From contig CAZMGW010000014.1 in assembly GCA_964565935.1 (NCBI GenBank), forward strand, positions 1-29,423: 29,423 bases of DNA, written 5' to 3'. A program made the translations under genes and the position numbers. Origin of the DNA: JBAXAM01 sp964565935. Its GTDB lineage: Bacteria > Pseudomonadota > Gammaproteobacteria > UBA9339. The notes under the pieces were generated by a model. That model worked only from the letters and a program-made list of their open reading frames with translations, was not told the origin of the DNA and did not search any database. Shown in pieces: positions 16,531 through 25,239 of this stretch; the first letter of the stretch is position 1; each line of letters starts with the position of its first letter.

Positions 16531-18360
16531 ATGGTAAAAAAATTATTCCCGTCTTATAAATTAAGCAAGCTCGACTACTTTGTCGGCGGTACATTTTTAA
16601 TATTTTGTTCTGTATTATTCTTTCATGAGGACATCTTGGTTGTGGGGCTAGATTCATTAGGTTATTTATTTGGTAGCCCGTTTGATTTCTATGATAATTG
16701 TAAAAAAATAAATGTGGGTTTTCAAAACATACTTGTCCCACCGTCATATCCACCAACTCTATTTGCAATTTCTGCCTTGTGGCTTTACCCATTTAAACTA
16801 TTTGGTCTGTTGACAAGCCCAGATAATTTACCTTTTTATCTTGCCTATTGGCTTAAGACGCTCACAACCATCGTGTACGCTGCTTCCGGAGTGGTTTTTT
16901 ACAAAATAACTCAAATTTATTCCGATGATAAAGATTGGGGAAAATATGCAACCGCTATTTGGCTAACAACCCCATTGGCGATTTTTTCTCAGTTCATTTT
17001 TTCTCAATGTGACATTATATATGTATTTTTGACACTCGTTGGCTTCTTGATGTTTTTGCGAACTAACTTACTGGCGGCCACCATGTTTTTTGGTGTGGCT
17101 ATGACTTTCAAGTATTTTCCAGTTTTTATTTTTATTCCCCTACTTCTATTGTTCGAAAAAAGCATCCCTAGAATATTAATTTTTCTTTTCATGTTTCTTG
17201 TTCCAACATTGTTAATTCAATGTCTTTATAATCAATCTCCGGCATTTATTGAGGGTTCCAGAAATTTTTATATAATCGACCGCATTTATGCCGCGGCAAT
17301 TAATATCGGCGGTGGTTGGAGAATATATTACCCGTTTGCGTCTTTTACAATTTTGTGCGGTGTGACATACCTATCTGAAATTAACAAAGAGCGGTTACCA
17401 CGCGTCGCCGCTTATGTTTTTTTGGTAGGGGCTATATTACCGTTCCTTTTTGTCCTCTGGCATCCGCACTGGCTTATGCTCTGCGCTCCGGCGATTGCTT
17501 TGACAACTGTGCTCGACAAAAGATGCGAAAAGTTTTTGATTCTTGATCTGGTCGGCATGCTTTTTTTTATAGCCACGGTGTCTGTATTTTTCCAAAACAA
17601 CGTAGATGTAGCAATGTTTAGAGGAGGGTGGTTACTAGATCTAGATTTCGAAAATATATACAAAATGGCTGGGTTTTTTGATTTTTTCAAAGAGCATAGC
17701 GCATATGTGTTTTTATCAGCATTTTGGGGGTATCTTGTTGTGCAAATTGCGCTGAAGTTTAAATCAGCCATGCAAGAAAATTATATTCTAGAAAAAAGTT
17801 CTATAAATTATGGCAATGTGAGATATAGATTCTATGTCGGCATTCTTATTTTTATCGTGCCAGCTTTTCTTGCTATCTATGGAAATTATATAAACAAGGA
17901 TCGTTTTACTATTAATGAGGCTATGCAGGCACAGGGATGGAGACATTACGGAGAGCTAATTAAAAAAAGAGTCTTTGAACAGCCCTTTGTTGCAAAAACA
18001 GATTCTTTGGAAGAGGTTGAGCTTTTATTGACAACGGTTGCTCGGAAAAAATCTGGCACGATACTTTTAGAAATAGTAGACCCAACCGATAAAACCCTTG
18101 CTAAAACTTGGCAACCTATTGAGCCCATAGGCGGTAACTTTTGGCAAAAATTCAAATTTAAGTCCGTTCGTGTTGCCAAAGGAGGGAGGTATAAACTAAG
18201 GCTGACGTCGCCCAGTGGAAAACATGGCAATGCCATCACTTGGCTAGCATCCCCGACTAATATCTACCCGAAAACTAATCGCTATTCAAAAGGGAATGCA
18301 ATAGTTGACGGGGTTCCTCAAAATGCTATTTTTGGTTTTATGATAAAATTTTCAGACTAA
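16531..18360 (+). CDS. GT-C type integral-membrane glycosyltransferase with C-terminal beta-sandwich domain
   Basis: A 609-residue multi-spanning protein. Hydrophobic helices fill roughly residues 15-420. Two loop motifs are typical of lipid-linked-sugar dependent GT-C enzymes of the GT87/PIG-M type: an acidic Asp in a loop (SQCDIIYVFLTLVGF) and FKYFPVFIFIPLLLL. The first extracytoplasmic loop contains DSLGYLFGSPFDFYD and VPPSYPPTLFAIS. After about residue 440 there is a soluble domain of some 150 residues with strands such as GTILLEIVDP and GGRYKLRLTSP, a periplasmic beta-sandwich that could bind sugar or control chain length. GGAAG precedes the ATG. It is the first gene of the polysaccharide cluster and is AT-rich relative to nusB. 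Donor and acceptor are unknown. Confidence 0.7.
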   Translation: MVKKLFPSYKLSKLDYFVGGTFLIFCSVLFFHEDILVVGLDSLGYLFGSPFDFYDNCKKINVGFQNILVPPSYPPTLFAISALWLYPFKLFGLLTSPDNLPFYLAYWLKTLTTIVYAASGVVFYKITQIYSDDKDWGKYATAIWLTTPLAIFSQFIFSQCDIIYVFLTLVGFLMFLRTNLLAATMFFGVAMTFKYFPVFIFIPLLLLFEKSIPRILIFLFMFLVPTLLIQCLYNQSPAFIEGSRNFYIIDRIYAAAINIGGGWRIYYPFASFTILCGVTYLSEINKERLPRVAAYVFLVGAILPFLFVLWHPHWLMLCAPAIALTTVLDKRCEKFLILDLVGMLFFIATVSVFFQNNVDVAMFRGGWLLDLDFENIYKMAGFFDFFKEHSAYVFLSAFWGYLVVQIALKFKSAMQENYILEKSSINYGNVRYRFYVGILIFIVPAFLAIYGNYINKDRFTINEAMQAQGWRHYGELIKKRVFEQPFVAKTDSLEEVELLLTTVARKKSGTILLEIVDPTDKTLAKTWQPIEPIGGNFWQKFKFKSVRVAKGGRYKLRLTSPSGKHGNAITWLASPTNIYPKTNRYSKGNAIVDGVPQNAIFGFMIKFSD

Positions 18361-18361
18361 T

Positions 18362-19177
18362 ATGAAATTCAAAGATAATTTTTTTAAAAACTATTTGAAG
18401 TTAGCACCTTTACCGCTAGCGGTTGAGCGGACATTGGAGTGTGAAATACTGTCTTTAAAAAAGATGGAACAGCCAATACTTGATTTGGGTTGCGGTGATG
18501 GAATTTTTGCTTCTATTTTATTTGATGAAAAAATTGATGTTGGTGTAGAGCCCAATCCAAAAGAACTAGAAAGCGCTAAAAGTTTTGGTGTTTATCACGA
18601 ATTAATCCAATGTTACGGCGACAATATACCTAAACCGTCTGGTCAGTTTAAAACCATATTGAGCAATAGTGTGTTGGAGCATATACCAAAACTAGATGCG
18701 GTATTGCAAGAGGCTCATCGCTTATTAAGTGATGAGGGGGTGATGTATGTAACGGTGCCAACTATGTTTTTTGAGCAATACACGGTCATCTTTCAGTTAT
18801 TACAAAAATTACGTTTACAAGGGTTGGCTAAACAATATGCTAAATTTTTTAATAAATTTTGGCGACACTATCATTGTTATGATTATCATGGCTGGCAAGA
18901 GATTATGGAGCGAAATGGCTTCGCAATAAAAGACTCAAAGAATTACGCGATAAAACACATATGTATTTTTAATGATCTTTGCGCGCCCCTATCATTTTTT
19001 GCTTTTATCACCAAAAAAATATGCAACCGTTGGTTTATATTTAAAAAGATCAGGATAATAACTGCAATTTTATTATACAGTCTGTTTTCAAGGCTGTTTA
19101 AGACCGATATTAATGCATCAAATACCGGCCTGATATTTCTTGAGCTGGTTAAAACCAGCAAGAAAAAAATAGCGTAA
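18362..19177 (+). CDS. Class I SAM-dependent methyltransferase
   Basis: A 271-residue protein beginning one base after the previous stop. Motif I, PILDLGCGDGIFAS (residues 38-50), binds SAM; GVEPNPKELESAK holds the acidic residue for the ribose, and ILSNSVLEHIPKLDAVLQEA plus LLSDEGVMYVTVPT are motifs of the UbiE/Methyltransf_11 type. The C-terminal third is basic and hydrophobic (ITAILLYSLFSRLF), perhaps a membrane-associating segment. In this position it could methylate a sugar of the polysaccharide or a lipid-linked intermediate; the substrate cannot be deduced. Confidence 0.8.
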   Translation: MKFKDNFFKNYLKLAPLPLAVERTLECEILSLKKMEQPILDLGCGDGIFASILFDEKIDVGVEPNPKELESAKSFGVYHELIQCYGDNIPKPSGQFKTILSNSVLEHIPKLDAVLQEAHRLLSDEGVMYVTVPTMFFEQYTVIFQLLQKLRLQGLAKQYAKFFNKFWRHYHCYDYHGWQEIMERNGFAIKDSKNYAIKHICIFNDLCAPLSFFAFITKKICNRWFIFKKIRIITAILLYSLFSRLFKTDINASNTGLIFLELVKTSKKKIA

Positions 19178-19201
19178 CCAAATAATTTACTATAAAAAAA
19201 T

Positions 19202-19525
19202 ATGAAAAATAAAACCGCGCTAATTACTGGAATAACCGGGCAGGATGGGGCTTATCTTGTGGAACTATTGTTAGCAAAAAATTACATAGTTCATGGAGTT
19301 AAGCGGCAAACGGTGCTTGAAATTGCACCAGAATATTTTCGTCCTACTGAAGTTGATTCACTATTGGGTGACGCTAGTAAAGCAAGGGAAAAGCTTGGCT
19401 GGAAGCCGGAACATTCCTTTGATGATTTAGTTTTTGATATGATAAATGGCGATTTGGTGCTTTTTCGAAAAAGTAAATTATTAAAAGATAATGGGCATGA
19501 AATGCTTTGTGAGCATATGGATTAG
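19202..19525 (+). pseudogene. gmd: Internally deleted GDP-mannose 4,6-dehydratase remnant
   Basis: Only 107 codons. The first 35 or so residues are the Gmd N-terminus with its NADP-binding Rossmann motif (ALITGITGQDGAYLVELLL, then VHGVKR). They are joined directly, in frame, to the Gmd C-terminus (EYFRPTEVDSLLGDASKARE, then KLGWKPEHSFDDLV). A normal Gmd has about 325-370 residues, so roughly 220 are missing, including the Ser/Thr-Tyr-Lys catalytic region. It cannot convert GDP-mannose to GDP-4-keto-6-deoxymannose. The join lies near position 19310. The reading frame is still open, so a short product could be made, but it has no likely dehydratase activity. No Shine-Dalgarno is apparent. Confidence 0.85.
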
Positions 19526-19531
19526 GTTTGA

Positions 19532-20245
19532 ATGAATAAGAATACTGTTTCAGTTGTTTTACCATGCTTTAATGAAAGCGGAAATATTATTCCATTAATT
19601 GATACTATTCATCGGGAATTAGAAATAAATAAATGGCAACATGAGATTATTATTGTTGACGACAACAGTCCTGACAAGACTTACGACATTGTTTTGCAAA
19701 AACAATATCGTTATGTTAAAGCCTTTTTAAGAACCAAAGAACCAAGCTTTGCTAAATCTATCCGTTATGGCATAGAGCAGGCTACTGGTGATTATATTGT
19801 TGTTATGGACAGTGATTTTAATCATCAGCCCAAGTATTTGCCTGTCTTGTTAGAGAATCTTAAATATTACGATTGTGTTGTTGCCTCAAGATTTGTTTAT
19901 GGCGGAAAAATGAGTAGCAAGGCTAGGCATTTGGCTAGTTGGTTTTTTAATATTTTTGTTAGAATTTTGACTAGGCATTATATTACAGATAGTTTGTTTG
20001 GCTATTTTGCTATTAAGCGAAATGTTTTAGAAAAACTAAAATTTGATGATATTTTTTGGGGATACGGAGAGTATTGTATAAGATTGATGTATTATTTACA
20101 GAAAAATAAAACCACTATATTACAAATTCCTGCGGTTTTGGGAGAGAGGATATACGGAAAGGGGAATAGTAGATTTGTGAAAATCTTTGTACAATATACA
20201 AAAGCAACAATTGGATTAATGCTGGGCGGCAAAAGATATGTATAA
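19532..20245 (+). CDS. GT2 family glycosyltransferase, dolichol-phosphate mannose synthase-like
   Basis: A 237-residue protein with a GT-A fold. VSVVLPCFNESGNIIPLI and IIIVDDNSPDKTYDIV form the nucleotide-binding half, and VVMDSDFNHQPKYLP supplies the metal-binding DSD at residues 93-95. SIRYGIEQATGDYIVVMDSD and VASRFVYGG are as in DPM1/polyprenyl-phosphate glycosyltransferases. The C-terminus is short and basic with no paired transmembrane helices, so it is soluble or peripherally bound. It could load a sugar onto undecaprenyl phosphate, the kind of donor that the upstream GT-C protein would use. The stop overlaps the next gene by eight bases. Confidence 0.8.
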   Translation: MNKNTVSVVLPCFNESGNIIPLIDTIHRELEINKWQHEIIIVDDNSPDKTYDIVLQKQYRYVKAFLRTKEPSFAKSIRYGIEQATGDYIVVMDSDFNHQPKYLPVLLENLKYYDCVVASRFVYGGKMSSKARHLASWFFNIFVRILTRHYITDSLFGYFAIKRNVLEKLKFDDIFWGYGEYCIRLMYYLQKNKTTILQIPAVLGERIYGKGNSRFVKIFVQYTKATIGLMLGGKRYV

Positions 20246-21473
20246 AGAAATTAAAAAATGTAGGGTTTGTGGCAACGATAATTTAGTAGAGGTGCTTAAT
20301 CTAGGTAAGCAGGCATTGACTGGTGTATTTCCAAGCTCAAAGGAGCAAAAGGTAACTGTAGGGCCGTTAACTTTGGTTAAATGTCTGGGGGATGATCCGA
20401 AAAAACACTGTGGCTTGGTTCAATTGAAGCATGGCTATGATTTACAAGAGCTATATAGTAAAAACTATGGCTATCGTTCGGGTTTGAATGCCAGCATGGT
20501 CGAGCATTTGCACAATAAAGTATCCAAAATACTTTCCTATACTAATCTAAATTTTGGTGATGTAATTATTGATATTGGTAGTAATGATGCCACAACCTTG
20601 AAATTTTATCCTCAAAATGGCTATGAGCTTATAGGCATAGATCCGATTGGTGGTGGATTTGAAAAATACTACCCGGAAAATATAAAACTGATCCCAAATT
20701 TTTTTAATGCCGCCACTGTAGAAAACGCTATCGGCAACAAAAAAGTCAAAGTCATAACTTCATTTTCGATGTTCTATGATCTTGAGGACCCTGTTGGTTT
20801 TGCCAGAGATATTGCCCATGTTTTGGCTGCCGATGGTATTTGGGTGCTAGAGCAAAGTTATATGCCAGAAATGCTCCAGCAAAATTCATTTGATACGGTG
20901 TGTCACGAACACTTGGAGTATTATGGATTAACACAAATCAAATGGATCGTAGAAAAAGCTGATCTGAGAATTTTAGATGTTGAGTTTAATGCGGTTAATG
21001 GCGGGAGTTTTTCTATTATAGTTGGTAAAAAAGAAAGTAGCTTGTTAGCAAACGAAGAACTAATCGAGCAAATATTAGAAAAAGAAAAGGCATTAGAATT
21101 ACATACCTTAAAACCCTATTTGGCATTTGCTGTTCGGGCAGCTGAGGCTCGGGAACAATTGCTGCAAAAAATACAATCAATTAAAAAAGAAGGAAAAACA
21201 ATTTACGGTTTGGGTGCGTCGACCAAAGGTAACGTTATCTTGCAATACTGTGGAATTACCGCAAAAGATATTTCCTGTGTTGGGGAAGTAAATAAGGATA
21301 AGTTTGGTAAGTATACTCCCGGAACCTTGATTCCGATTATATCTGAAAAAGAATTGCTTGCGAAGAAGCCTGATTATTTGCTGGTATTGCCGTGGCACTT
21401 CAGAGATTTTTTTATAGCAACCGCGCTATTTAAAGATATTAAATTACTATTTCCTTTGGTACCAAAAAAATAG
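20238..21473 (+). CDS. Sugar C-methyltransferase (TylC3/NovU/TcaB9 type)
   Basis: A 411-residue protein with three parts. The N-terminal zinc-binding domain (Methyltransf_13) has Cys8, Cys11, Cys49 and Cys58. A class I SAM domain contains VIIDIGSNDATTLKFYP (residues 109-125) and ends near CHEHLEYYG, where the His-Glu-His at residues 223-225 corresponds to the catalytic region known from TcaB9. A C-terminal domain (Methyltransf_14) contains TIYGLGASTKGNVILQYCGI and the closing YLLVLPWHFRDFF. Characterised members add a methyl group to C-3 (or C-5) of a dTDP-4-keto-deoxysugar. It therefore fits with rmlA and rmlB downstream, though no 2,3-dehydratase is seen in the window. It overlaps the GT2 gene by eight bases. 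Confidence 0.85.
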   Translation: MYKEIKKCRVCGNDNLVEVLNLGKQALTGVFPSSKEQKVTVGPLTLVKCLGDDPKKHCGLVQLKHGYDLQELYSKNYGYRSGLNASMVEHLHNKVSKILSYTNLNFGDVIIDIGSNDATTLKFYPQNGYELIGIDPIGGGFEKYYPENIKLIPNFFNAATVENAIGNKKVKVITSFSMFYDLEDPVGFARDIAHVLAADGIWVLEQSYMPEMLQQNSFDTVCHEHLEYYGLTQIKWIVEKADLRILDVEFNAVNGGSFSIIVGKKESSLLANEELIEQILEKEKALELHTLKPYLAFAVRAAEAREQLLQKIQSIKKEGKTIYGLGASTKGNVILQYCGITAKDISCVGEVNKDKFGKYTPGTLIPIISEKELLAKKPDYLLVLPWHFRDFFIATALFKDIKLLFPLVPKK

Positions 21474-21487
21474 GAATCCTTTGGTAT

Positions 21488-22126
21488 ATGCCGGACATCC
21501 AGCTTATTAAAATCTCACCAAAATCTCCTGATCAATATATCCAGGAAATCGCCAAGTTGCATGCTGAGCAACTAAGTGTTGGCCTTTTGACAAAAATGGG
21601 GATCAATTTTTTAAAGAAACTTTATTTTTTTGTTGCCTCAGACTCTAGCGCAGTTTTGATGGTTGCAATAAAAAACACAAGAATTGTCGGGTTTGTTTGT
21701 GGCGCTTATGATGTTGACAGGTTTTACAAACGGTTTTTGTTTCGTTATGGTTATTTTGTTTTATGGAGACTTTTGGTTTTATTGTTAGCCAGGCCAAAAA
21801 TATTTTTTCAAACTTATAATTTGAAAAAATATTTTTTACTGAACCTCTCTGCAAGTAATTTACCTAAGGCCGAATTACTTAGCATGGTTGTAAAACCAGA
21901 CCACTTAAGACAGGGCATAGGCAGGAAGTTGTTTATTGGTTTAAGCAAGGATTTTGTTGAACATAACATTTGCGCGTTTAAGGTCGCGGCCTCAGAAACC
22001 CAAAAAGAAGCTGTTTGTTTTTATCCTTCCATGGGAGGAAGAAAAATAGCGACAACCGTGTTAGGGCAACTTAAGACCAGCATTTATTTGATAAATTTAC
22101 AGAATAGTGATTTTAATCATGATTAA
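21488..22126 (+). CDS. GNAT family N-acetyltransferase
   Basis: A 212-residue protein. The acetyl-CoA site is the LLSMVVKPDHLRQGIGRKLF block (residues 130-151), with RQGIGR as the Q/RxxGxG/A motif, followed by VAASETQKEAVCFYPSMGG in the usual last helix-strand. The middle contains hydrophobic FVLWRLLVLLLA, longer than normal and possibly peripheral to a membrane. Position next to a DegT aminotransferase is the classical arrangement for 4-amino-sugar N-acetylation (as in WecD with WecE), so acylation of the amino sugar is the best guess. Start ATG 21488 has AGGA about 11 bases upstream. It overlaps the aminotransferase gene by eight bases. Confidence 0.78.
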   Translation: MPDIQLIKISPKSPDQYIQEIAKLHAEQLSVGLLTKMGINFLKKLYFFVASDSSAVLMVAIKNTRIVGFVCGAYDVDRFYKRFLFRYGYFVLWRLLVLLLARPKIFFQTYNLKKYFLLNLSASNLPKAELLSMVVKPDHLRQGIGRKLFIGLSKDFVEHNICAFKVAASETQKEAVCFYPSMGGRKIATTVLGQLKTSIYLINLQNSDFNHD

Positions 22127-23207
22127 TTGGTTTTGTCCCCATTTTTGGGGAGACGAAAAAAAATATGTCCAAGACGCGCTTGATTCTAGCTGGATATCAG
22201 ATGGCGATTACATAAGAAAATTTGAAAAAGCTTTTGCTGATCATTTGGGTGTAAGCAATGCAATTACTGTTTCAAATGGCACCACCGCTCTTTACCTAGC
22301 GCTTTTAGCTTCAAAAATTGGGCCTGGAGATGAGGTTATCATTCCAGGTTACACCTTTGCTGCACCAGCCAATATGGTTTTAGCTACTGGTGCAAAACCA
22401 GTTTTTGTTGATGTCGATTCTGATACTTGGCTTTTATCTTCAGAAAGGCTCGAATCACAAATTACGAAAAATACTAGAGCCATTATTCCGGTGCATATTT
22501 ATGGTAACGTTTGTGCAATGAATAGTATTAAAGAAATAGCCAGAGAACACAACATTAAAATCATCGAAGACGTTGCTGAAGCGTCATTTTCAAAATATTC
22601 TGGCCAGTATGCGGGAACGTTTGGTGATTTTGGTTGTTTTAGTTTTCAAGCTACGAAGACAATCACTATGGGTGAAGGTGGTTGTGTTGTTGCAAATAAC
22701 ACTGAACTTGCTGATATGGCTAGGCTGATTCGTAATCATGGAATGAAATCTGAAAAACGCTATTGGCATGAAGTAGTAGGACACAATTTTCGCTTAACCA
22801 ATTACCAGGCTGCTCTAGGTTATGGCCAGCTAGAAAAGGTTGAAGATATTATTGACAACAAAAGAAGAGTTTATAGGTCTTATAAAAAAAGGCTGAATAA
22901 CGTTGAGGGAATAACATTACAGCAAATAAAAAATCAAGTTGACCCGGTTATGTGGGCAGTGGCCGTTAAAATAGACGAAAATTTTTTTAAGGGTAATCGT
23001 GATTTTGTTAGGCAAAGATTGCTTGATAAGGGGGTTGAAACAAGAGGGGGTTTTTATAGTTTTAGTACCATGCCGCTTTATCACGCTAAAAACCTACCGG
23101 TTTCTGAGTTTATTAGCGAAAATATAGTTAATCTGCCATCATATGCGTCGCTGGATGACAGTAAAATAGATTATATTTGTGATCAGCTCCTGGGGTTGAA
23201 AAAATAA
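22119..23207 (+). CDS. DegT/DnrJ/EryC1/StrS family sugar aminotransferase
   Basis: PLP enzyme that aminates a nucleotide-linked keto sugar. The ATG at 22119 is preferred to a GTG at 22107, giving 362 residues. Signatures are AITVSNGTTALYLAL, DEVIIPGYTFAAPANMV, AIIPVHIYGN and the conserved Asp in IIEDVAEAS (residue 151). The PLP lysine is in FQATKTITMGEGG (Lys180). The KTITxGEGG form is most like GDP-perosamine or dTDP-4-amino-4,6-dideoxysugar synthases. Beside a broken gmd and intact rmlA/rmlB, the likelier surviving substrate is a dTDP-4-keto-6-deoxy sugar. Its last codons lie within a tandem duplication that continues into the next gene. Confidence 0.88.
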   Translation: MINWFCPHFWGDEKKYVQDALDSSWISDGDYIRKFEKAFADHLGVSNAITVSNGTTALYLALLASKIGPGDEVIIPGYTFAAPANMVLATGAKPVFVDVDSDTWLLSSERLESQITKNTRAIIPVHIYGNVCAMNSIKEIAREHNIKIIEDVAEASFSKYSGQYAGTFGDFGCFSFQATKTITMGEGGCVVANNTELADMARLIRNHGMKSEKRYWHEVVGHNFRLTNYQAALGYGQLEKVEDIIDNKRRVYRSYKKRLNNVEGITLQQIKNQVDPVMWAVAVKIDENFFKGNRDFVRQRLLDKGVETRGGFYSFSTMPLYHAKNLPVSEFISENIVNLPSYASLDDSKIDYICDQLLGLKK

Positions 23208-23441
23208 AAGATTATGCGCTTTCCAAAAACAGCAAAAATCATTTTCTTTGCAACTGCTAATATTGTGTTTTTTTACATCCTTTATTTGTGGGCAAAACAT
23301 AAAAATAGATTATATTTGTGATCAGCTCCTGGGGTTGAAAAAATAAAAGATTATGCGCTTTCCAAAAACAGCAAAAATCATTTTCTTTGCAACTGCTAAT
23401 ATTGTGTTTTTTTACATCCTTTATTTGTGGGCAAAACATAA
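23163..23441 (+). repeat. Perfect 139-bp tandem duplication
   Basis: Positions 23163-23302 are identical to 23302-23441, a period of 139 with no difference. Each unit carries the last 14 codons of the aminotransferase, the intergenic gap and the first 29 codons of the UPF0104 gene. Because 139 is not divisible by three, the first copy of the membrane-protein start runs out of frame after the join and ends at TGA 23321. The aminotransferase stop (23207) in copy one is unaffected. The perfect identity means a recent event or an assembly artefact. Confidence 0.95.
23214..23321 (+). pseudogene. Truncated first copy of the UPF0104 gene start (35 codons)
   Basis: The ATG at 23214 opens the same reading frame as the intact gene at 23353: the first 29 residues, MRFPKTAKII through YLWAKH, are the same, then KNRLYL and a stop. 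It has the same upstream sequence as the real gene, so ribosomes probably start here as well. A short hydrophobic peptide with a single predicted membrane helix might be made. Confidence 0.8.
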
Positions 23442-24282
23442 TATTCATTTCCACGAACTGATGTTGGCTATGAAGCAATCATCCATGTTTTCTCTATGGT
23501 TATGCCTGCTACTTAATCTATTTATGCTTGTATTATATGGCAAACGATTGGCCTTATTAGTTGTAAAGCCTGTCAAAAAAGCATTCATGGTGGTTTGTGT
23601 TGGATTTGGATTAAACAATCTTATTCCGTTTCGTCTGGGAGATGCGCTAAGGGTATATTTTGCAAAAAAAACGCATGGTTTTCCAATACCGGAGATGATT
23701 GTCGCCACTTTTGTGGAGAAATGCCTCGATCTTATGTGTGTGATGATCTTTGCGTTAGCGCTGTTTTTTGCTAGAGGCGCAATTGCTAATGAGAAAATGT
23801 TCTATACCGCACTAACTTTACTTGTTTTGATTGTTGCAGCTGTTTTAGCCAGCAGACATTTCCTGCTTTATGAAAACAAAATAAAAGTATATTTTGTTAA
23901 ACACCAAATAATTAGCAGGCTTATTAGTAGTTTGGAGAAATTTTTTTCAAATAAAAACCATTTTAGTGTTATTTGCTACACTATAGTAATATGGTTTTTT
24001 ACTTGGCTGATATTTTATTCGTATTTCAAGCTAAATATACACGGCCATTTGTTTGGTTGGATTGATGCCGTTGCCTTAATTGTTGTTACTACAATTTCTT
24101 TTGCCTTACCGACAGCTTTAGCGGGAATTGGTATATTTGAATCCGGGGTGGTTTTTTATTTGATAAAATTTGTTGGATTGGATCCGGCATACGCACTTGC
24201 TTTAGCGCTGGTGCTTCATTTTATCATTTGTATGCCTCAGATATTGTTAACCTGTGCCATTTTTATGTACAGAAAAAAATAG
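23353..24282 (+). CDS. Flippase-like UPF0104 / lysylphosphatidylglycerol synthase TM-domain protein
   Basis: A 309-residue integral membrane protein with about eight helices (for example FFATANIVFFYILYLW, WLCLLLNLFMLVLYG, VTTISFALPTALAGIGIFE). Family markers are NNLIPFRLGDALRVYF near residue 95, FVEKCLDLM in the position of the ExxxD motif, and the late P-T-A-L-A-G-I-G-I-F-E stretch. Members occur in polysaccharide clusters and as the membrane half of MprF, where they are believed to move lipids across the membrane. No lysyl-tRNA-dependent catalytic domain follows, so a role with lipid-linked sugars is inference. Start ATG 23353 is the second copy of a duplicated start region. Confidence 0.8.
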   Translation: MRFPKTAKIIFFATANIVFFYILYLWAKHNIHFHELMLAMKQSSMFSLWLCLLLNLFMLVLYGKRLALLVVKPVKKAFMVVCVGFGLNNLIPFRLGDALRVYFAKKTHGFPIPEMIVATFVEKCLDLMCVMIFALALFFARGAIANEKMFYTALTLLVLIVAAVLASRHFLLYENKIKVYFVKHQIISRLISSLEKFFSNKNHFSVICYTIVIWFFTWLIFYSYFKLNIHGHLFGWIDAVALIVVTTISFALPTALAGIGIFESGVVFYLIKFVGLDPAYALALALVLHFIICMPQILLTCAIFMYRKK

Positions 24283-24357
24283 CTGGTGTCTTTTTAAAAT
24301 ATATTACACAAAGCTAGGTAGTTAAATAAACGTATCTGCGTGGAAGGAAACTAGAAA

Positions 24358-25239
24358 ATGAAAGGCATTATTTTAGCCGGAGGTTCTGGCACAAGACTTT
24401 ATCCAATCACGGAATGCATCAGCAAACAGCTTCTGCCGGTTTACGATAAGCCAATGATCTACTATCCGCTAACAACATTGATGTTGGCTGGAGTTAGAGA
24501 AATATTGATTATCTCTACACCAAAAGACCTGCCTCTTTTTAAAAATCTTTTGGGAGATGGCGCGAAATGGGGTATTGAGCTGTCTTATGCCGAACAACCA
24601 AAACCGGAAGGGCTGGCACAAGCTTTTATAATCGGTGAAAAATTTGTAGGCGAAGACAATGTTTGCCTGATCTTAGGCGATAATATTTTTTATGGTCATG
24701 GCTTGTCTGAGCTATTGCAAACGGCCCGAAATAATTTCAAGCGGGCTACTGTTTTTAGTTATTATGTCAACGATCCAGAGCGGTACGGGGTTATGTCGTT
24801 TAATAAGCAAGGCAAAGCAATCGCCATTGAAGAAAAGCCAAAAAAGCCAAAGTCGCATTATGTTGTTACTGGTTTATATTTTTATGACAATCAAGTGATT
24901 GATATTGCCAAGTCTTTGCGACCATCAGCTCGAGGCGAACTAGAAATCACCGACATCAATAATGCTTATTTAAGCCAGGGAAAACTAGATGTAGTGCAAC
25001 TACACCGTGGCTTTGCTTGGCTCGATACAGGTACTCATAGATCCTTGTTAGATGCCGCTCATTATTTTGCTGTACTGGAAGAGCGACAGGGATTGAAAGT
25101 TGCCTGTCCTGAAGAAATTGCTTGGCGTATGAAGTACATTACTGATGCTGAGTTACACAAGTTAGCCAAGGAACAAGAAAAAAACAGCTACGGCCAATAC
25201 CTATTAAAAATTTTAGTGGAAAAAAATGAGCATTTATAA
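24358..25239 (+). CDS. rmlA: Glucose-1-phosphate thymidylyltransferase
   Basis: Makes dTDP-glucose from dTTP and glucose-1-phosphate, the entry to dTDP-deoxysugars. The protein has 293 residues, standard length. It opens MKGIILAGGSGTRLYPIT (the G-x-G-T-R nucleotide loop), followed by SKQLLPVYDKPMIYYPL, LILGDNIFYG, EEKPKKPKSHYVVTGLYFYD and RGFAWLDTGTH. All are typical of RmlA, including the C-terminal helices. AAGGAA lies nine bases upstream of the ATG. A 75-base gap separates it from the previous gene, so it may have its own promoter; I could not identify one. It overlaps rmlB by 14 bases. Confidence 0.96.
   Translation: MKGIILAGGSGTRLYPITECISKQLLPVYDKPMIYYPLTTLMLAGVREILIISTPKDLPLFKNLLGDGAKWGIELSYAEQPKPEGLAQAFIIGEKFVGEDNVCLILGDNIFYGHGLSELLQTARNNFKRATVFSYYVNDPERYGVMSFNKQGKAIAIEEKPKKPKSHYVVTGLYFYDNQVIDIAKSLRPSARGELEITDINNAYLSQGKLDVVQLHRGFAWLDTGTHRSLLDAAHYFAVLEERQGLKVACPEEIAWRMKYITDAELHKLAKEQEKNSYGQYLLKILVEKNEHL

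Noticed and set aside
18362..19177. Ubiquinone methyltransferase UbiE/UbiG
   Set aside because: Motifs match the general class only, and the location in a polysaccharide cluster argues against a quinone role.
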